Assembly (NCBI GenBank): GCA_016285885.1
Contig: JAEERP010000008.1
Coordinates: 62,001-126,000, forward strand
Reading direction: 5' to 3'
DNA length: 64,000 nt
Source: Paludibacteraceae bacterium
Lineage (GTDB): Bacteria; Bacteroidota; Bacteroidia; Bacteroidales; Paludibacteraceae
Shown here: in pieces, positions 24,272 to 33,647 of the stretch
Layout of the letters: the number at the start of each line of letters is the position of its first letter
How positions within the stretch are numbered: position 1 is the stretch's first letter
Made by a program: the position numbers and the translations under genes
The notes under the pieces: generated by a model
What the model saw: the letters and a program-made list of their open reading frames with translations, nothing else
The model's database searches: none
Told to the model about the DNA's origin: nothing

Positions 24272-26436
24272 AATACTTTAGCTTAGATTGTGTGTCCAAA
24301 GCATATAGCAACTTCCAAGGGAACATGACAAATAAATCATGGGGACTGCTATGTATAATGAAACAATTAGATAGTACAATTTTACAGGGAAGAACTTATA
24401 AGTTTAATTGTAGCGAATTGTCCAATTATATAGAACGCTTATTTTGCTTGTCTAATGAGAAAAAAAATTATGTTGATACTGGCAAATTATGGTATATAAA
24501 ATTTTCCACTCAATGGCATACCTTTTTCTTAAAACAAGGAAGAAATCTTCCTAATATATTCGATCTAATAATATGGGCTTATCGCAAAGAACAGATGCCA
24601 GACGATGTCACAGACGATTATTTAGTTGCAAAGTTCGTCAAAGATTTCAATCTCAGCTCAGATACTGTTGCCAATATATTTGATATAGAAAAAAGAGAGA
24701 TATCCTATGATAATAGTCTATATTCAGATTCTGATTTATTGACTAGTATTTCCAATGGAGAGAATGACTTAGGAATAAACATAACAGCAGAAAAGAAATC
24801 AGTGACAGCTGCAGTAGGGGAACTAAGTCGCGGCCCATTTATTCAGCCTCTATATGCCGCGTTAGACACTACTGATTATTTTTTAATCAGCCAGGTCAAT
24901 TTCGACGAAATGTATCCTTTCAACGAGAAAGAATACAAAGACACATTCAACAAGAATCTCCAGCAAATCTACTATGGAGCCCCAGGCACAGGCAAGAGCC
25001 ACACCATCAAAGACCAGACCGCTGAAGCCAACAAAAACGGGCATGTCATCCGCACAACATTCCACCCAGACAGTGATTACTCCACATTCGTGGGATGTTA
25101 CAAACCGACAACTATAGAAGTTCCCATGCGAGATGTGACAGGGAAAGTAATCAGGGAAAATGGAGAAGATGTGACGGAAACCCGTATCGTCTACGAATTT
25201 GTGAGACAAGCCTTCCTCGAAGCATACATCAATGCATGGGAACTATATGCCGATGCAAAAGAAGGTGATCAGCCGCAACATCAATACCTTATCATCGAGG
25301 AAATCAACCGTGGCAACTGCGCCCAAATCTTCGGAGACCTTTTCCAACTCCTCGACCGCAACGGAACTGGCTTCTCGGATTATCCGATCAAGGCAGATAA
25401 TGACCTAAAGAAGCAACTGGCAAAGGCTTTCAAGGGATTGTCCATCATAAAGAAAGAAGAAATCAACGCCCAATATAACGGCAAAGATGTTGTCGAGAAA
25501 GTGCTTAACGGGGAAGAACTGTTGTTGCCAAACAACCTCTACATCTGGGCAACCATGAACACCAGCGACCAAAGCCTATTCCCGATAGATTCAGCTTTCA
25601 AGCGCCGCTGGGATTGGAAGTATGTGCCAATATCAAATGCACGAGAGAACTGGAAAATAGAGGTCAACAACAAACAATACGATTGGTGGGACTTTCTAGA
25701 AAAGATTAACAAAAAGATTGAAGAAGCCACCAATTCGGAAGATAAAAAACTCGGCTACTTCTTCTGCAAAGCAATCAATGGCACTATCAGCGCAGAGACC
25801 TTTGTGGGGAAAGTAATTTTCTACATCTGGAATGATGTGTTTAAAGACTTTGCCGAAGAGGCGGGCAGTTTGTTTAAAGATGATAATAATTCGACGCTCT
25901 CATTCAATAAGTTTTATGCCGTAAATGGGGCTGGAGATACAGTGGTTGTGGAGGAAAAGGTAGAGAAACTCTTGAAGAATTTAGGTGTATCTGTCATTGA
26001 AGAAGAATATGAAGACAATGATGATGAGGACGAAGAAGACGAAGAGGATAAGACAGATGATCAATTAGGACAGAATCAAAAAGACAGGTCAAGATTTTCA
26101 ATAAATGGGCAAGGTCATTACAATAAAAGGAAAGTGCCATTTAAGGCAGTTTCTCTTTTCGTCCAAAATCATCCGAATTTATCCGCACAAGAAATTGCAG
26201 ACGAATGGTACTCATTAGATTTACCGATTAAACAAACTGTTATAACGAGCAATGAATACACACAGAAATCCAACCAGACTTCAAATATAGATTTCCCAAA
26301 TACATATTATAGTCTTGATTTGAACAACGGAGAAAAAATTTATATATATAATAAATTTTCGCTTAAACGTATCAACGGCTTCATTGAAAAGGTAAATTCC
26401 CAAGACTGGGGTATCCATATTGAAAGAAAAGAATAA
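24268..26436 (+). CDS. McrB-type AAA+ GTPase/ATPase of a restriction system
   Basis: This 722-aa protein has an AT-rich N-terminal region (1-230) of unknown fold, possibly for DNA or partner recognition. The McrB-family AAA+ core follows: Walker A GAPGTGKS at 237-244, Walker B IIEEINRGN with E344-E345, and sensor region WATMNTSDQSLFPID...FKRRWDWK. A strongly acidic linker (EEEYEDNDDEDEEDEEDKTDD, about 577-597) leads to a C-terminal domain of about 120 residues. In McrBC and LlaJI systems this subunit forms a ring that moves DNA and drives cleavage by its partner. It overlaps both neighbours (ATGA upstream, one base downstream). The extra C-terminal domain after the acid linker is unusual. Confidence 0.92.
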   Translation: MKYFSLDCVSKAYSNFQGNMTNKSWGLLCIMKQLDSTILQGRTYKFNCSELSNYIERLFCLSNEKKNYVDTGKLWYIKFSTQWHTFFLKQGRNLPNIFDLIIWAYRKEQMPDDVTDDYLVAKFVKDFNLSSDTVANIFDIEKREISYDNSLYSDSDLLTSISNGENDLGINITAEKKSVTAAVGELSRGPFIQPLYAALDTTDYFLISQVNFDEMYPFNEKEYKDTFNKNLQQIYYGAPGTGKSHTIKDQTAEANKNGHVIRTTFHPDSDYSTFVGCYKPTTIEVPMRDVTGKVIRENGEDVTETRIVYEFVRQAFLEAYINAWELYADAKEGDQPQHQYLIIEEINRGNCAQIFGDLFQLLDRNGTGFSDYPIKADNDLKKQLAKAFKGLSIIKKEEINAQYNGKDVVEKVLNGEELLLPNNLYIWATMNTSDQSLFPIDSAFKRRWDWKYVPISNARENWKIEVNNKQYDWWDFLEKINKKIEEATNSEDKKLGYFFCKAINGTISAETFVGKVIFYIWNDVFKDFAEEAGSLFKDDNNSTLSFNKFYAVNGAGDTVVVEEKVEKLLKNLGVSVIEEEYEDNDDEDEEDEEDKTDDQLGQNQKDRSRFSINGQGHYNKRKVPFKAVSLFVQNHPNLSAQEIADEWYSLDLPIKQTVITSNEYTQKSNQTSNIDFPNTYYSLDLNNGEKIYIYNKFSLKRINGFIEKVNSQDWGIHIERKE

Positions 26437-28688
26437 TGCGCATCCTCATCGAAGAATATCAGTACGATGTAGCCAAGGTGAAAGACGTTTTGCATGGCAT
26501 TGACGCTTTGGAAAACGTGGAGGGAAAAGTTTCCATTCACTATGTGGGGTATTATTACAATGCCCTATTAAAAGACTGCGTATTTATTCTTCCGAAGGTA
26601 TTGCTCAAAGATGTAAACGGGGAGGAACTGGCTTTTGGCAAATATAAACCAGAAGAAATTGTCTGGATAGACAAGCCCTTGGAGAAAGGAATTCCCGAGA
26701 AAGATTTCCTATACAAGTTCGCTGTTTGGATATACCGTGCCATCGTGGTCTATAAGAATGATAAGCGAAACCAGACCAGCATCGTCTATCACTCAAAGAA
26801 GGCGCAGATCGGCAAAGGGAATCGACGCATGAGCAACACCTACCTCGACATCCTACTGCAACTGCTCCAATTCAACCACGACAATCAAAATTTCTTTCTG
26901 TTCATCGTCAAAAATATACACTCCGGTTATAACAAAATAAACTGGACACGCACCATCAGCCAAAAGAAAGCATTCATACAGAACGGAGACCCGATTTACC
27001 TAAATCCAGTAAATAAGAAACGACAAATCAACTTCGACGAAGAACTATTGGTCATCTTCTTCTCCATTCTAAACTACATAGGCGATACGTATGGATTCCC
27101 CAAAGAGATCAGATTCCAATTCCAACTTATTACAGGCGCACAGTTTAACACCTACATCAAAGGATACGGAGTGACACGCCTACGCCAAATCAAATACAAA
27201 TACTTTTCTGATAAAGCATTGGAGTTGTGGAACCTTTGCTACGCTTTCTTCGACGAAACTAGACAGGTATCCATCAATACTGAGAAGAAGGAATATCTGT
27301 TGGCCAAGAACTTCAACATCGTATTCGAAGCTATCATCGATGAGCTAATAGGTGACAAAATACTACCAGACAACATGAAAAAGGAACAGGAAGACGGTAA
27401 AATCATAGACCACCTGTTCACCGCCCAAAGCCTGATAGAAAACGAGAGCACACACAGACAAACCTACTACATCGGTGATTCGAAATATTATAAAATGGGG
27501 CACGATATAGCCAAGGGATCCATTTACAAGCAATATACCTACGCAAGAAACGTCATCCAATGGAATCTGGACATCTTCAACGGAGGGAAGGAGCCGACAT
27601 CGGGGGTAAAACTACGAGACGACGTAACGGAAGGATATAATATCATTCCCAACTTTTTCCTCTCCGCAAAGATTGACGAAACTCTGAGTTATGAGAATGA
27701 TGGCATCGAAAAGACCGACAGGAGTAAGAACCACCATCGCAAAGAACAGTTTAAAAATAGGCTTTTCGACAGAGACACGCTCCTACTTTTCCACTATGAC
27801 GTGAACTTCCTCTATGTTTTGTCCCTTTACGCAAGGAACAATGCATTGAAGAAAAAAGACTGGAAATGTAAAATAAGGGATAAATTCCGCAATGAAATAC
27901 AAGAATGGCTACAGAAGGATTTTGACTTCTATGCCATGACACCACGTGAAGGTGTTAACGCCGAAGAATTTCTGAAAAACAATTTTCAACAGTTGTTGGG
28001 CAAGGTTTTCACCCCCTACAAAACGGAGGAACCGCAACCGTATTATTCGCTTGCTCTCGATAAAGGCGAAAAATTCACCAATGAGAACGAACTGCTGCTG
28101 ACACTGTTGAAACCTGCATTTTACTGCAAGAAATGCGCCTTGGGGAAGAACCCTGCTGATCTGCTACCGAAAGTGGCTCAAAACGCGGGAAAAGAGGAAA
28201 TCTCCCCGTCTTTTTTCACAGTCCACCATATAGAGCGTTACCTGAACCAGCATTTCCTCATTGGTTGTTATCATTCAGAAGAACAGTTGGAATGGATCAT
28301 GGGTAAGAACGACAAAGGCACAAATCTATATAATGTTCGTCTAAAACGGAGAGGAACAGAAGAGCGTGAAGGTGCGTTATCTCCTTCTTTCCTTGATGGA
28401 ACAGATGTGAAGTTTGTCATCCTTTATAAGTTCGGAGAGGAAAGCAAAAACGACTATCGGGTTTTCCATGTTCACCATCACGCCACCATGGACGAGGAAC
28501 GTATGCGTAAAGCTCTCTATCCTAATCCTAAAGGCAACTACTTCTGCTTCGTATTTGACGAGGAGGTTCAGCTGTCGTCAAAAATAAATCTGTCTGATTT
28601 GATTAAAGCAGAGAAGCCTAATTCAAACGACGGAGTACCCATTTTCAAAACTGGCGAACAATTGCTGGATTTCGTCATTCAAGCCTAA
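26436..28688 (+). CDS. LlaJI-family restriction endonuclease subunit (McrC-like)
   Basis: This 750-aa protein resembles LlaJI R2, the nuclease partner of a McrB-type motor. The N-terminal 100 residues (IHYVGYYYNALLKDCVFILPKVLL) match the start of LlaJI-type proteins. A nuclease core around 330-360 contains IGDSKYYK with D348-x-K350, fitting PD-(D/E)xK, and a conserved FLSAKID follows. The C-terminal part (about 590-750) contains HHIERYLNQHFLIGCYH and may recognise DNA. Known LlaJI cuts near 5'-GACGC and needs nucleotide; the target here cannot be predicted. The start shares one base with the mcrB-like stop. The gene ends the operon; a weak hairpin (aaccttgacggtt) followed by T's lies near 28743. 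Confidence 0.88.
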   Translation: MRILIEEYQYDVAKVKDVLHGIDALENVEGKVSIHYVGYYYNALLKDCVFILPKVLLKDVNGEELAFGKYKPEEIVWIDKPLEKGIPEKDFLYKFAVWIYRAIVVYKNDKRNQTSIVYHSKKAQIGKGNRRMSNTYLDILLQLLQFNHDNQNFFLFIVKNIHSGYNKINWTRTISQKKAFIQNGDPIYLNPVNKKRQINFDEELLVIFFSILNYIGDTYGFPKEIRFQFQLITGAQFNTYIKGYGVTRLRQIKYKYFSDKALELWNLCYAFFDETRQVSINTEKKEYLLAKNFNIVFEAIIDELIGDKILPDNMKKEQEDGKIIDHLFTAQSLIENESTHRQTYYIGDSKYYKMGHDIAKGSIYKQYTYARNVIQWNLDIFNGGKEPTSGVKLRDDVTEGYNIIPNFFLSAKIDETLSYENDGIEKTDRSKNHHRKEQFKNRLFDRDTLLLFHYDVNFLYVLSLYARNNALKKKDWKCKIRDKFRNEIQEWLQKDFDFYAMTPREGVNAEEFLKNNFQQLLGKVFTPYKTEEPQPYYSLALDKGEKFTNENELLLTLLKPAFYCKKCALGKNPADLLPKVAQNAGKEEISPSFFTVHHIERYLNQHFLIGCYHSEEQLEWIMGKNDKGTNLYNVRLKRRGTEEREGALSPSFLDGTDVKFVILYKFGEESKNDYRVFHVHHHATMDEERMRKALYPNPKGNYFCFVFDEEVQLSSKINLSDLIKAEKPNSNDGVPIFKTGEQLLDFVIQA

Positions 28689-28789
28689 GCCTATAAAATG
28701 AGGAGAACACTATTTGTCCATTACTTACATTAATTTTTTGTCAACCTTGACGGTTTTTTACGATACAAAATTTCTCACCTTCAACTTCC

Positions 28790-28822
28790 GTAAATTGTGC
28801 AATCGAGAATTGCACAATTTAC
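28790..28822. repeat. inverted repeat, 14-bp perfect arms
   Basis: Arms gtaaattgtgcaat (28790-28803) and its exact complement (28809-28822) flank cgaga. There is no T-run on either side, so it is not an ordinary terminator. It lies about 120 bases before the promoter box of the RhuM-like gene and may be an operator or the end of an insertion. The rest of 28689-28943 has no gene. Confidence 0.6.
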
Positions 28823-28943
28823 AGCAACCAGTGTGAATTCTTTCATAAAGAACAAAATAAAGTATGATTTATGCCTGCCGAGTTCCTTCCCCATCTCCCA
28901 AATTTTTCGTAACTTTGGAAAATTAATTTACAAGATAATACGT

Positions 28944-30074
28944 ATGAAATCAATCAACATGACCTGTCCTAAATGCCAATCTCACGAGGTACAGTCCGTC
29001 GGAAATAGGTATCGTTGCCAAGCCTGTGGCTGTGAGTGGCAGTTTGCAGAAGATGCACCCGTGCATGAAAAAACGTTGTCCATCCGCAATAGCACGGCTG
29101 AGTTCCTGATCTTTCAGGCTCAGAGCCAAGCGAACGGAGTGGAAGTGCTGTATCACGATGAAAACCTATGGCTGACACAGAAAGCCATCTCCACATTGTT
29201 TGACGTTGGTATTCCAGCCATTAGCAAACATCTGAAGAACATTTTCGAATCGAATGAACTGGACGAAAATTCAGTTGTTTCCAAAATGGAAATAACTGCC
29301 TCAGACGGCAAAAACTACATGACGAACTTCTATTCTCTGGATGCCGTCATCTCCGTAGGTTATCGAGTCAACTCCACCCGTGCCACGCAGTTCCGCCAAT
29401 GGGCCACAGCCGTGCTCCACCAGTTCGCCATCCGTGGCTACGTGCTGGACAAGAAACGTATGGAGAATGGCGCCTTCCTCACAGTGGATTATTTCGAACA
29501 TCTGTTGTCGGAAATCCGCGAGATACGTATGAGCGAGCGCCGACTCTACCAGAAAGTGACCGACCTCTACGCCACTGCTATCGACTACAACAAGGATGCT
29601 CCGACCACACGCCAGTTCTTCGCGAAGGTGCAGAACAAACTACACTACGCCATACATGGACACACAGCCGCTGAATTGATCGTCTGCCGTGCCGATGCCA
29701 ACAAGGAGCACATGGGTCTAACCACATGGGAGAACGCACCCGACGGCAAAATCGTAAAAACAGACGTTTCCATCGCAAAAAACTATCTGAAAAGCGATGA
29801 ACTGGATAGCCTCGGACGGGTGGTGAACGCTTTCCTTGAGCTGGCCGAGAACAGAGCGAAACGTCATATCCCGATGACCATGGAGGATTGGGCAAAACAC
29901 ATCGACCGTTTCCTATCCATGGATGATTACCAACTATTGCAAGACAATGGCAAAGTGACGGCGGAAGAGGCTAAAACCTTTGCCGAATCAGAGTTCGAGA
30001 AGTACCGCATCGTCCAAGACCGTCTGTTCATGTCGGACTTCGACAAGGAACTGGAGAGATTGCTGGGGAAATAA
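28944..30074 (+). CDS. RhuM-family protein with N-terminal zinc ribbon
   Basis: This 376-aa protein starts with a C4 zinc ribbon (CPKC at 8-11, CQAC at 25-28), followed by the RhuM domain: WLTQKAISTLFDVG (a winged-helix-like DNA-binding segment), SVGYRVNSTRATQFRQWAT, SERRLYQKVTDLYATAIDY and KLHYAIHGHTAAELI. RhuM proteins are widespread in genomic islands; their role is not established. The zinc ribbon is extra to the family. ATG 28944 is preferred to the open frame from 28797 because TAACTTTG at 28910-28917 starts transcription near 28924. It is the first of two tandem paralogues. Confidence 0.87.
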   Translation: MKSINMTCPKCQSHEVQSVGNRYRCQACGCEWQFAEDAPVHEKTLSIRNSTAEFLIFQAQSQANGVEVLYHDENLWLTQKAISTLFDVGIPAISKHLKNIFESNELDENSVVSKMEITASDGKNYMTNFYSLDAVISVGYRVNSTRATQFRQWATAVLHQFAIRGYVLDKKRMENGAFLTVDYFEHLLSEIREIRMSERRLYQKVTDLYATAIDYNKDAPTTRQFFAKVQNKLHYAIHGHTAAELIVCRADANKEHMGLTTWENAPDGKIVKTDVSIAKNYLKSDELDSLGRVVNAFLELAENRAKRHIPMTMEDWAKHIDRFLSMDDYQLLQDNGKVTAEEAKTFAESEFEKYRIVQDRLFMSDFDKELERLLGK

Positions 30075-30124
30075 TCTAAATTCCGCATCATCGGTTGCAT
30101 AAATTCAAACTATCAGAAAAGACA

Positions 30125-31123
30125 ATGGACAAAACAAATAAACTAATACTCTACAAAGACGATGAAGGCCGCATAAGCATCAACGTGCGCTTCGCCGACG
30201 AGGATGTGTGGCTGACAAGAGACAATCTTGCAGATATATACGCTACCACGCCACAGAATATAAGTCTTCATATCGGCAATATATACCAAGACAAAGAACT
30301 TACAGAAGAGGCAACTCGAAAGAAATTCTTTCTAGTTCGTCAAGAGGGCAAACGTCAGGTTCAAAGAGAGATCGACCACTACAATCTCGATATGATCATC
30401 GCCCTTGGCTACCGCGTACAATCACCTGTGGCGGTGCGGTTCCGTCGGTGGGCGACACAACGGTTGCACGAGTATATCCAAAAGGGATTCACCCTGGATG
30501 ATGAACGACTGAAGCAGGGAGGGAACCGCTACTTCAAAGAGTTGCTGCAACGCATCCGCGACATCCGCAGCAGCGAGCGCAATTTCTACCAACAGGTGAC
30601 GGACATCTACGCCACATCCACCGACTACGATCCTCGCTCCTCCATGACGAAACAATTCTTCTCCACCGTGCAGAACAAAATGCACTATGCCGTACATGAA
30701 CATACGGCTGCGGAGTTGATTTATGAGCGGGTGGATAACGAAAAACCCTTCGTCGGCATGACCAACTTCAAGGGCAACTACGTGACCCGTGACGACGTGA
30801 AGATCGCCAAGAACTATCTGACAGAATTGGAACTGCAACGATTAAACCTGCTCACCTCCCAATTCCTCGATTATGCGGAGTTTCAAGCTTTGGAGCAGAA
30901 CCCCATGACCATGGCCGACTGGATCGCGGCACTCGACGACCAGATCCTACGTCTTCGGAAAAACATTTTGGAAGGCAACGGAACAATTTCGCACCAGGAT
31001 GCGATTGAAAAGGCGGAACGTGAGTTTGAAATATACCGAGAAAGAGAAATGCGGATGCTGGAAAGCGACTTCGACAAGGCAATCAAAATGCTTAAGGAGA
31101 ACCCGACAAACAACGATGATTAA
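30125..31123 (+). CDS. RhuM-family protein, second tandem paralogue
   Basis: This is a 332-aa RhuM protein without the zinc ribbon. It shares with its upstream neighbour the segments WLTRDNLADIYATT, ALGYRVQSPVAVRFRRWAT, SSERNFYQQVTDIYATSTDY and KMHYAVHEHTAAELI. The two are similar along their whole length but clearly diverged, so the duplication is old or the copies were acquired separately. ATG 30125 is chosen because the conserved region begins soon after; the frame is open back to 30095. The gap to the first copy is 50 bases, so they may be co-transcribed. Confidence 0.88.
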   Translation: MDKTNKLILYKDDEGRISINVRFADEDVWLTRDNLADIYATTPQNISLHIGNIYQDKELTEEATRKKFFLVRQEGKRQVQREIDHYNLDMIIALGYRVQSPVAVRFRRWATQRLHEYIQKGFTLDDERLKQGGNRYFKELLQRIRDIRSSERNFYQQVTDIYATSTDYDPRSSMTKQFFSTVQNKMHYAVHEHTAAELIYERVDNEKPFVGMTNFKGNYVTRDDVKIAKNYLTELELQRLNLLTSQFLDYAEFQALEQNPMTMADWIAALDDQILRLRKNILEGNGTISHQDAIEKAEREFEIYREREMRMLESDFDKAIKMLKENPTNNDD

Positions 31124-31150
31124 TAGATTTGAATAGTGATAGAAGAGACA

Positions 31151-32509
31151 ATGCTGACATTTCATCCGTTGACCATTTCCGACCGTAAGGCTGTGCAGTC
31201 CGTGTCGCTCAAGGCGGGACGACGTAATTGCAACTATACGTTTGCCAACCTTGTGGGCTGGCAGTTTTGGTTCCACACCGAGGTCTGCGTATGCAAGGAG
31301 GCTGTGGTGCTGCGCTTCACCTTCGAGGGCAAACGGGCCTATATGGTCTGCATGGCGGGTGATTTGCAACCGGAACTGCTGACGGAGCTGTTCGAAGACA
31401 GCGGTGGCAATCTAATGATAATCGGCCTGGAGGATTCGCAACTGCAAGCCATCCATCCCCATCCCGCATACACCGTTAAGATTGAACCGTGTCGTGATCA
31501 ATACGACTATATTTATCTCCGAACCGATCTTGCATCGCTTCATGGGAAAAAGCTCAACGCCAAACGGAATCACGTCAACCGCTTCCGAGCGGAACATCCC
31601 GACTTCATCTATCGCCCGCTCACACCAGACCTTTTCGATGATTGCCGCCGACTCATGGCAATATGGCAGGAAGAGAAAACGGATGATAGCGTGACCATCG
31701 ACGCCGAACGGCAGGTGATGGAGACTGTCTTTGCCAACTGGGAGGCGTTGGAAATGATGGGCGGAAGCATTTTTGTCGAAGGACGAATGGTGGCATTCAC
31801 CTATGGCGCCGCCGTGACGACCGACACCTTCGACATTTGTGTGGAGAAAGCCGACCGTCATGTGGAGGGTGCCTTCTCCATCATCAACCAGCAATTCGCA
31901 GAACATCTGCCCGAACAATACATCTACCTGAATCGTGAAGAGGACATGGGTATTCCCGGGCTTCGGCAATCCAAATTGTCCTATCATCCCGAAACACTGC
32001 TGACCTACAATTCAGTAAAGATTAACAAAGCGTATGTCTTAAAGCGGATGACCGCCGATGATGCGCCACTGACGGTTGACTGGATGGTTCATCAATACGG
32101 GTTCGACCGTCATGAGGTGGAGACGTGGGTGCGCGACCTACATTTCAACTGGCCGTTGAGCGTGAAAGCCGTGGACACCGACGGGAAGGTGGTCGGTCTG
32201 CTGAACATGAGCGACTACCGCATAGAGGAAGAATCATCACAAATAGCCACCGAGGCTCCCGATTTACTTGCCAGCCTTAACGCACGTCGCTACACGGCGG
32301 TTTTCTCGTTCATCGTAGCCGAGCCCTACCGTGGAACACATCTGAACTACGACATGCTCGATTCCATAATGCCCGAGTTGAGGTCTCGCTACGACTTCGT
32401 TTTCATCCCCGTGCTTCACCGTCTCAAAACCCACCAGTATTGGCAACGCTGGGGAGCCACCGAGTTTTACCGTGATGCGGAATGTGTCTATTACAAACTT
32501 GAACTGTAG
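31151..32509 (+). CDS. DUF2156-like acyltransferase (aminoacyl/GNAT fold)
   Basis: This 452-aa protein has two acyltransferase-type halves. The first (1-300) resembles the C-terminal domain of phosphatidylglycerol lysyltransferases (DUF2156), with KKLNAKRNHVNRFR, FVEGRMVAFTYGAAV and FSIINQQFAEHL...YLNREEDMGIPGLRQSKLSY. The second (about 300-452) resembles a GNAT acetyltransferase with FIVAEPYRGTHLNYDML. There are no membrane helices, so it is not a full MprF. It may transfer an acyl or aminoacyl group to an unknown acceptor. ATG 31151 is chosen over a GTG 15 bases upstream. It faces the next gene with a 13-base gap between stops. Confidence 0.85.
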   Translation: MLTFHPLTISDRKAVQSVSLKAGRRNCNYTFANLVGWQFWFHTEVCVCKEAVVLRFTFEGKRAYMVCMAGDLQPELLTELFEDSGGNLMIIGLEDSQLQAIHPHPAYTVKIEPCRDQYDYIYLRTDLASLHGKKLNAKRNHVNRFRAEHPDFIYRPLTPDLFDDCRRLMAIWQEEKTDDSVTIDAERQVMETVFANWEALEMMGGSIFVEGRMVAFTYGAAVTTDTFDICVEKADRHVEGAFSIINQQFAEHLPEQYIYLNREEDMGIPGLRQSKLSYHPETLLTYNSVKINKAYVLKRMTADDAPLTVDWMVHQYGFDRHEVETWVRDLHFNWPLSVKAVDTDGKVVGLLNMSDYRIEEESSQIATEAPDLLASLNARRYTAVFSFIVAEPYRGTHLNYDMLDSIMPELRSRYDFVFIPVLHRLKTHQYWQRWGATEFYRDAECVYYKLEL

Positions 32510-32522
32510 TTTTCCGAATCGT

Positions 32523-33635
32523 TCATTCTTGAATCAACCATTTTCTCCCATCCTGGATATAAACCTGACCATTCGTCGGAGCAGTGATTTCATGCCCTTG
32601 CAAATCGTACATCGGAGAGCGGGAGCTTTTCATGGGATTATCGGCATCTCCATGAACCTTTTGAACCCCTGTCGAAAAATCCTTTGACAACGATAATGTG
32701 ATGGTGCAATTTCCATCCCCCAACACGGATTTCAGCTTCTCCTGACTGATGTCGTCGATTTTACCTATACGGGTGTAGCTCCATGAGTTTGAACCATAGA
32801 AAATCACTATCTGATTGCCGTTGTAAAGCACGATGTCGCCAGCCTGTGTGGTTGTTTGTTCGTTTGCAGTCGGCAGAGAACGACCGAGCGGTCCCACCTT
32901 CTCAAAATCGCCATAATCGGAGGCCTCGTATGAGATGGGCGACTCCTTCAGTGCGGCAATGAGAGCTTGCGTGGCAACATTATCAACCATCGTGGCGGTG
33001 ATTGTAGCGTTACCAACCGTGATGAAAAGTTTTTGTGCCATAGTGCCTGAGAAATTAAGCGTCTTGATCCAGTTGCCGAGCAAAGAAGGCATGTTGTTTC
33101 GGTTACTGTTGTTTATCCATAGAGCTTCGTCAGAAAAATTTCCATCGGGAATCAGTCTGTGAGCATCGTCCACGACCGATGAAATGCCACTGCTCGCACT
33201 TGAGACGATCAGTGCGATATTCTTCCCCGCCATTTTTCCTCCGTTATGGAAAAGGAAGGTCTGCATAGGAGCCGCCATATTGCTCCACCAAAGCGGAGTA
33301 GCCACTATAATGTTGTCATATTGGCTGAAGTCGATGTCAACAGGTTTGATTTCGGGGTAACTTCCCGCATCGTCTGGATTTGCCCGTATGGCACCAATCA
33401 GTGCGCTGCCAAGAGCGTAGTTGTCAGCCTCGTATTTCAGGCCTTCCTCCGCTGGTTGAATTTCCACCACATCAGCCTCTGTCAGTTTCAATGACTCATC
33501 AACAATAGCTTGCACATTGCCCGTGTAGCTATAGTAAACAATCAAGGTGCGGGAAGTAGGCTCCGCAAGGACGTCACTCTCCTTAGAACAGGATGAGAAA
33601 AGCACGATAAGTAAAAATAATAGAATCTGTTTCAT
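32523..33635 (-). CDS. flavodoxin-cyclophilin-like fusion lipoprotein
   Basis: This 370-aa exported protein has a lipobox (LLIVLFSSCS, lipidated C16), so it is anchored in the envelope. Residues 30-190 are a flavodoxin domain (IVYYSYTGNVQAIVDE for FMN phosphate binding, ATPLWWSNMAAPM). Residues about 200-325 are a cyclophilin-like domain (LFITVGNATITATM, YGDFEKVGPLGRSLP, GDIVLYNGNQIVIFYG). The last 35 residues (YDLQGHEI...GQVYIQDGRKWLI) are a tail seen in many secreted Bacteroidales proteins. It is the last gene of the redox operon, 12 bases after the AraC gene. It probably takes part in electron transfer at the membrane; the substrate is unknown. Confidence 0.85.
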   Translation of the reverse strand: MKQILLFLLIVLFSSCSKESDVLAEPTSRTLIVYYSYTGNVQAIVDESLKLTEADVVEIQPAEEGLKYEADNYALGSALIGAIRANPDDAGSYPEIKPVDIDFSQYDNIIVATPLWWSNMAAPMQTFLFHNGGKMAGKNIALIVSSASSGISSVVDDAHRLIPDGNFSDEALWINNSNRNNMPSLLGNWIKTLNFSGTMAQKLFITVGNATITATMVDNVATQALIAALKESPISYEASDYGDFEKVGPLGRSLPTANEQTTTQAGDIVLYNGNQIVIFYGSNSWSYTRIGKIDDISQEKLKSVLGDGNCTITLSLSKDFSTGVQKVHGDADNPMKSSRSPMYDLQGHEITAPTNGQVYIQDGRKWLIQE

Positions 33636-33647
33636 GACAATTTAACT

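Noticed and set aside
32523-32660. Type IX secretion signal at the C-terminus of the flavodoxin fusion
   Set aside because: The protein already has a lipobox, and the tail lacks the full conserved CTD length and motifs; it was noted only as a tail common in secreted Bacteroidales proteins.
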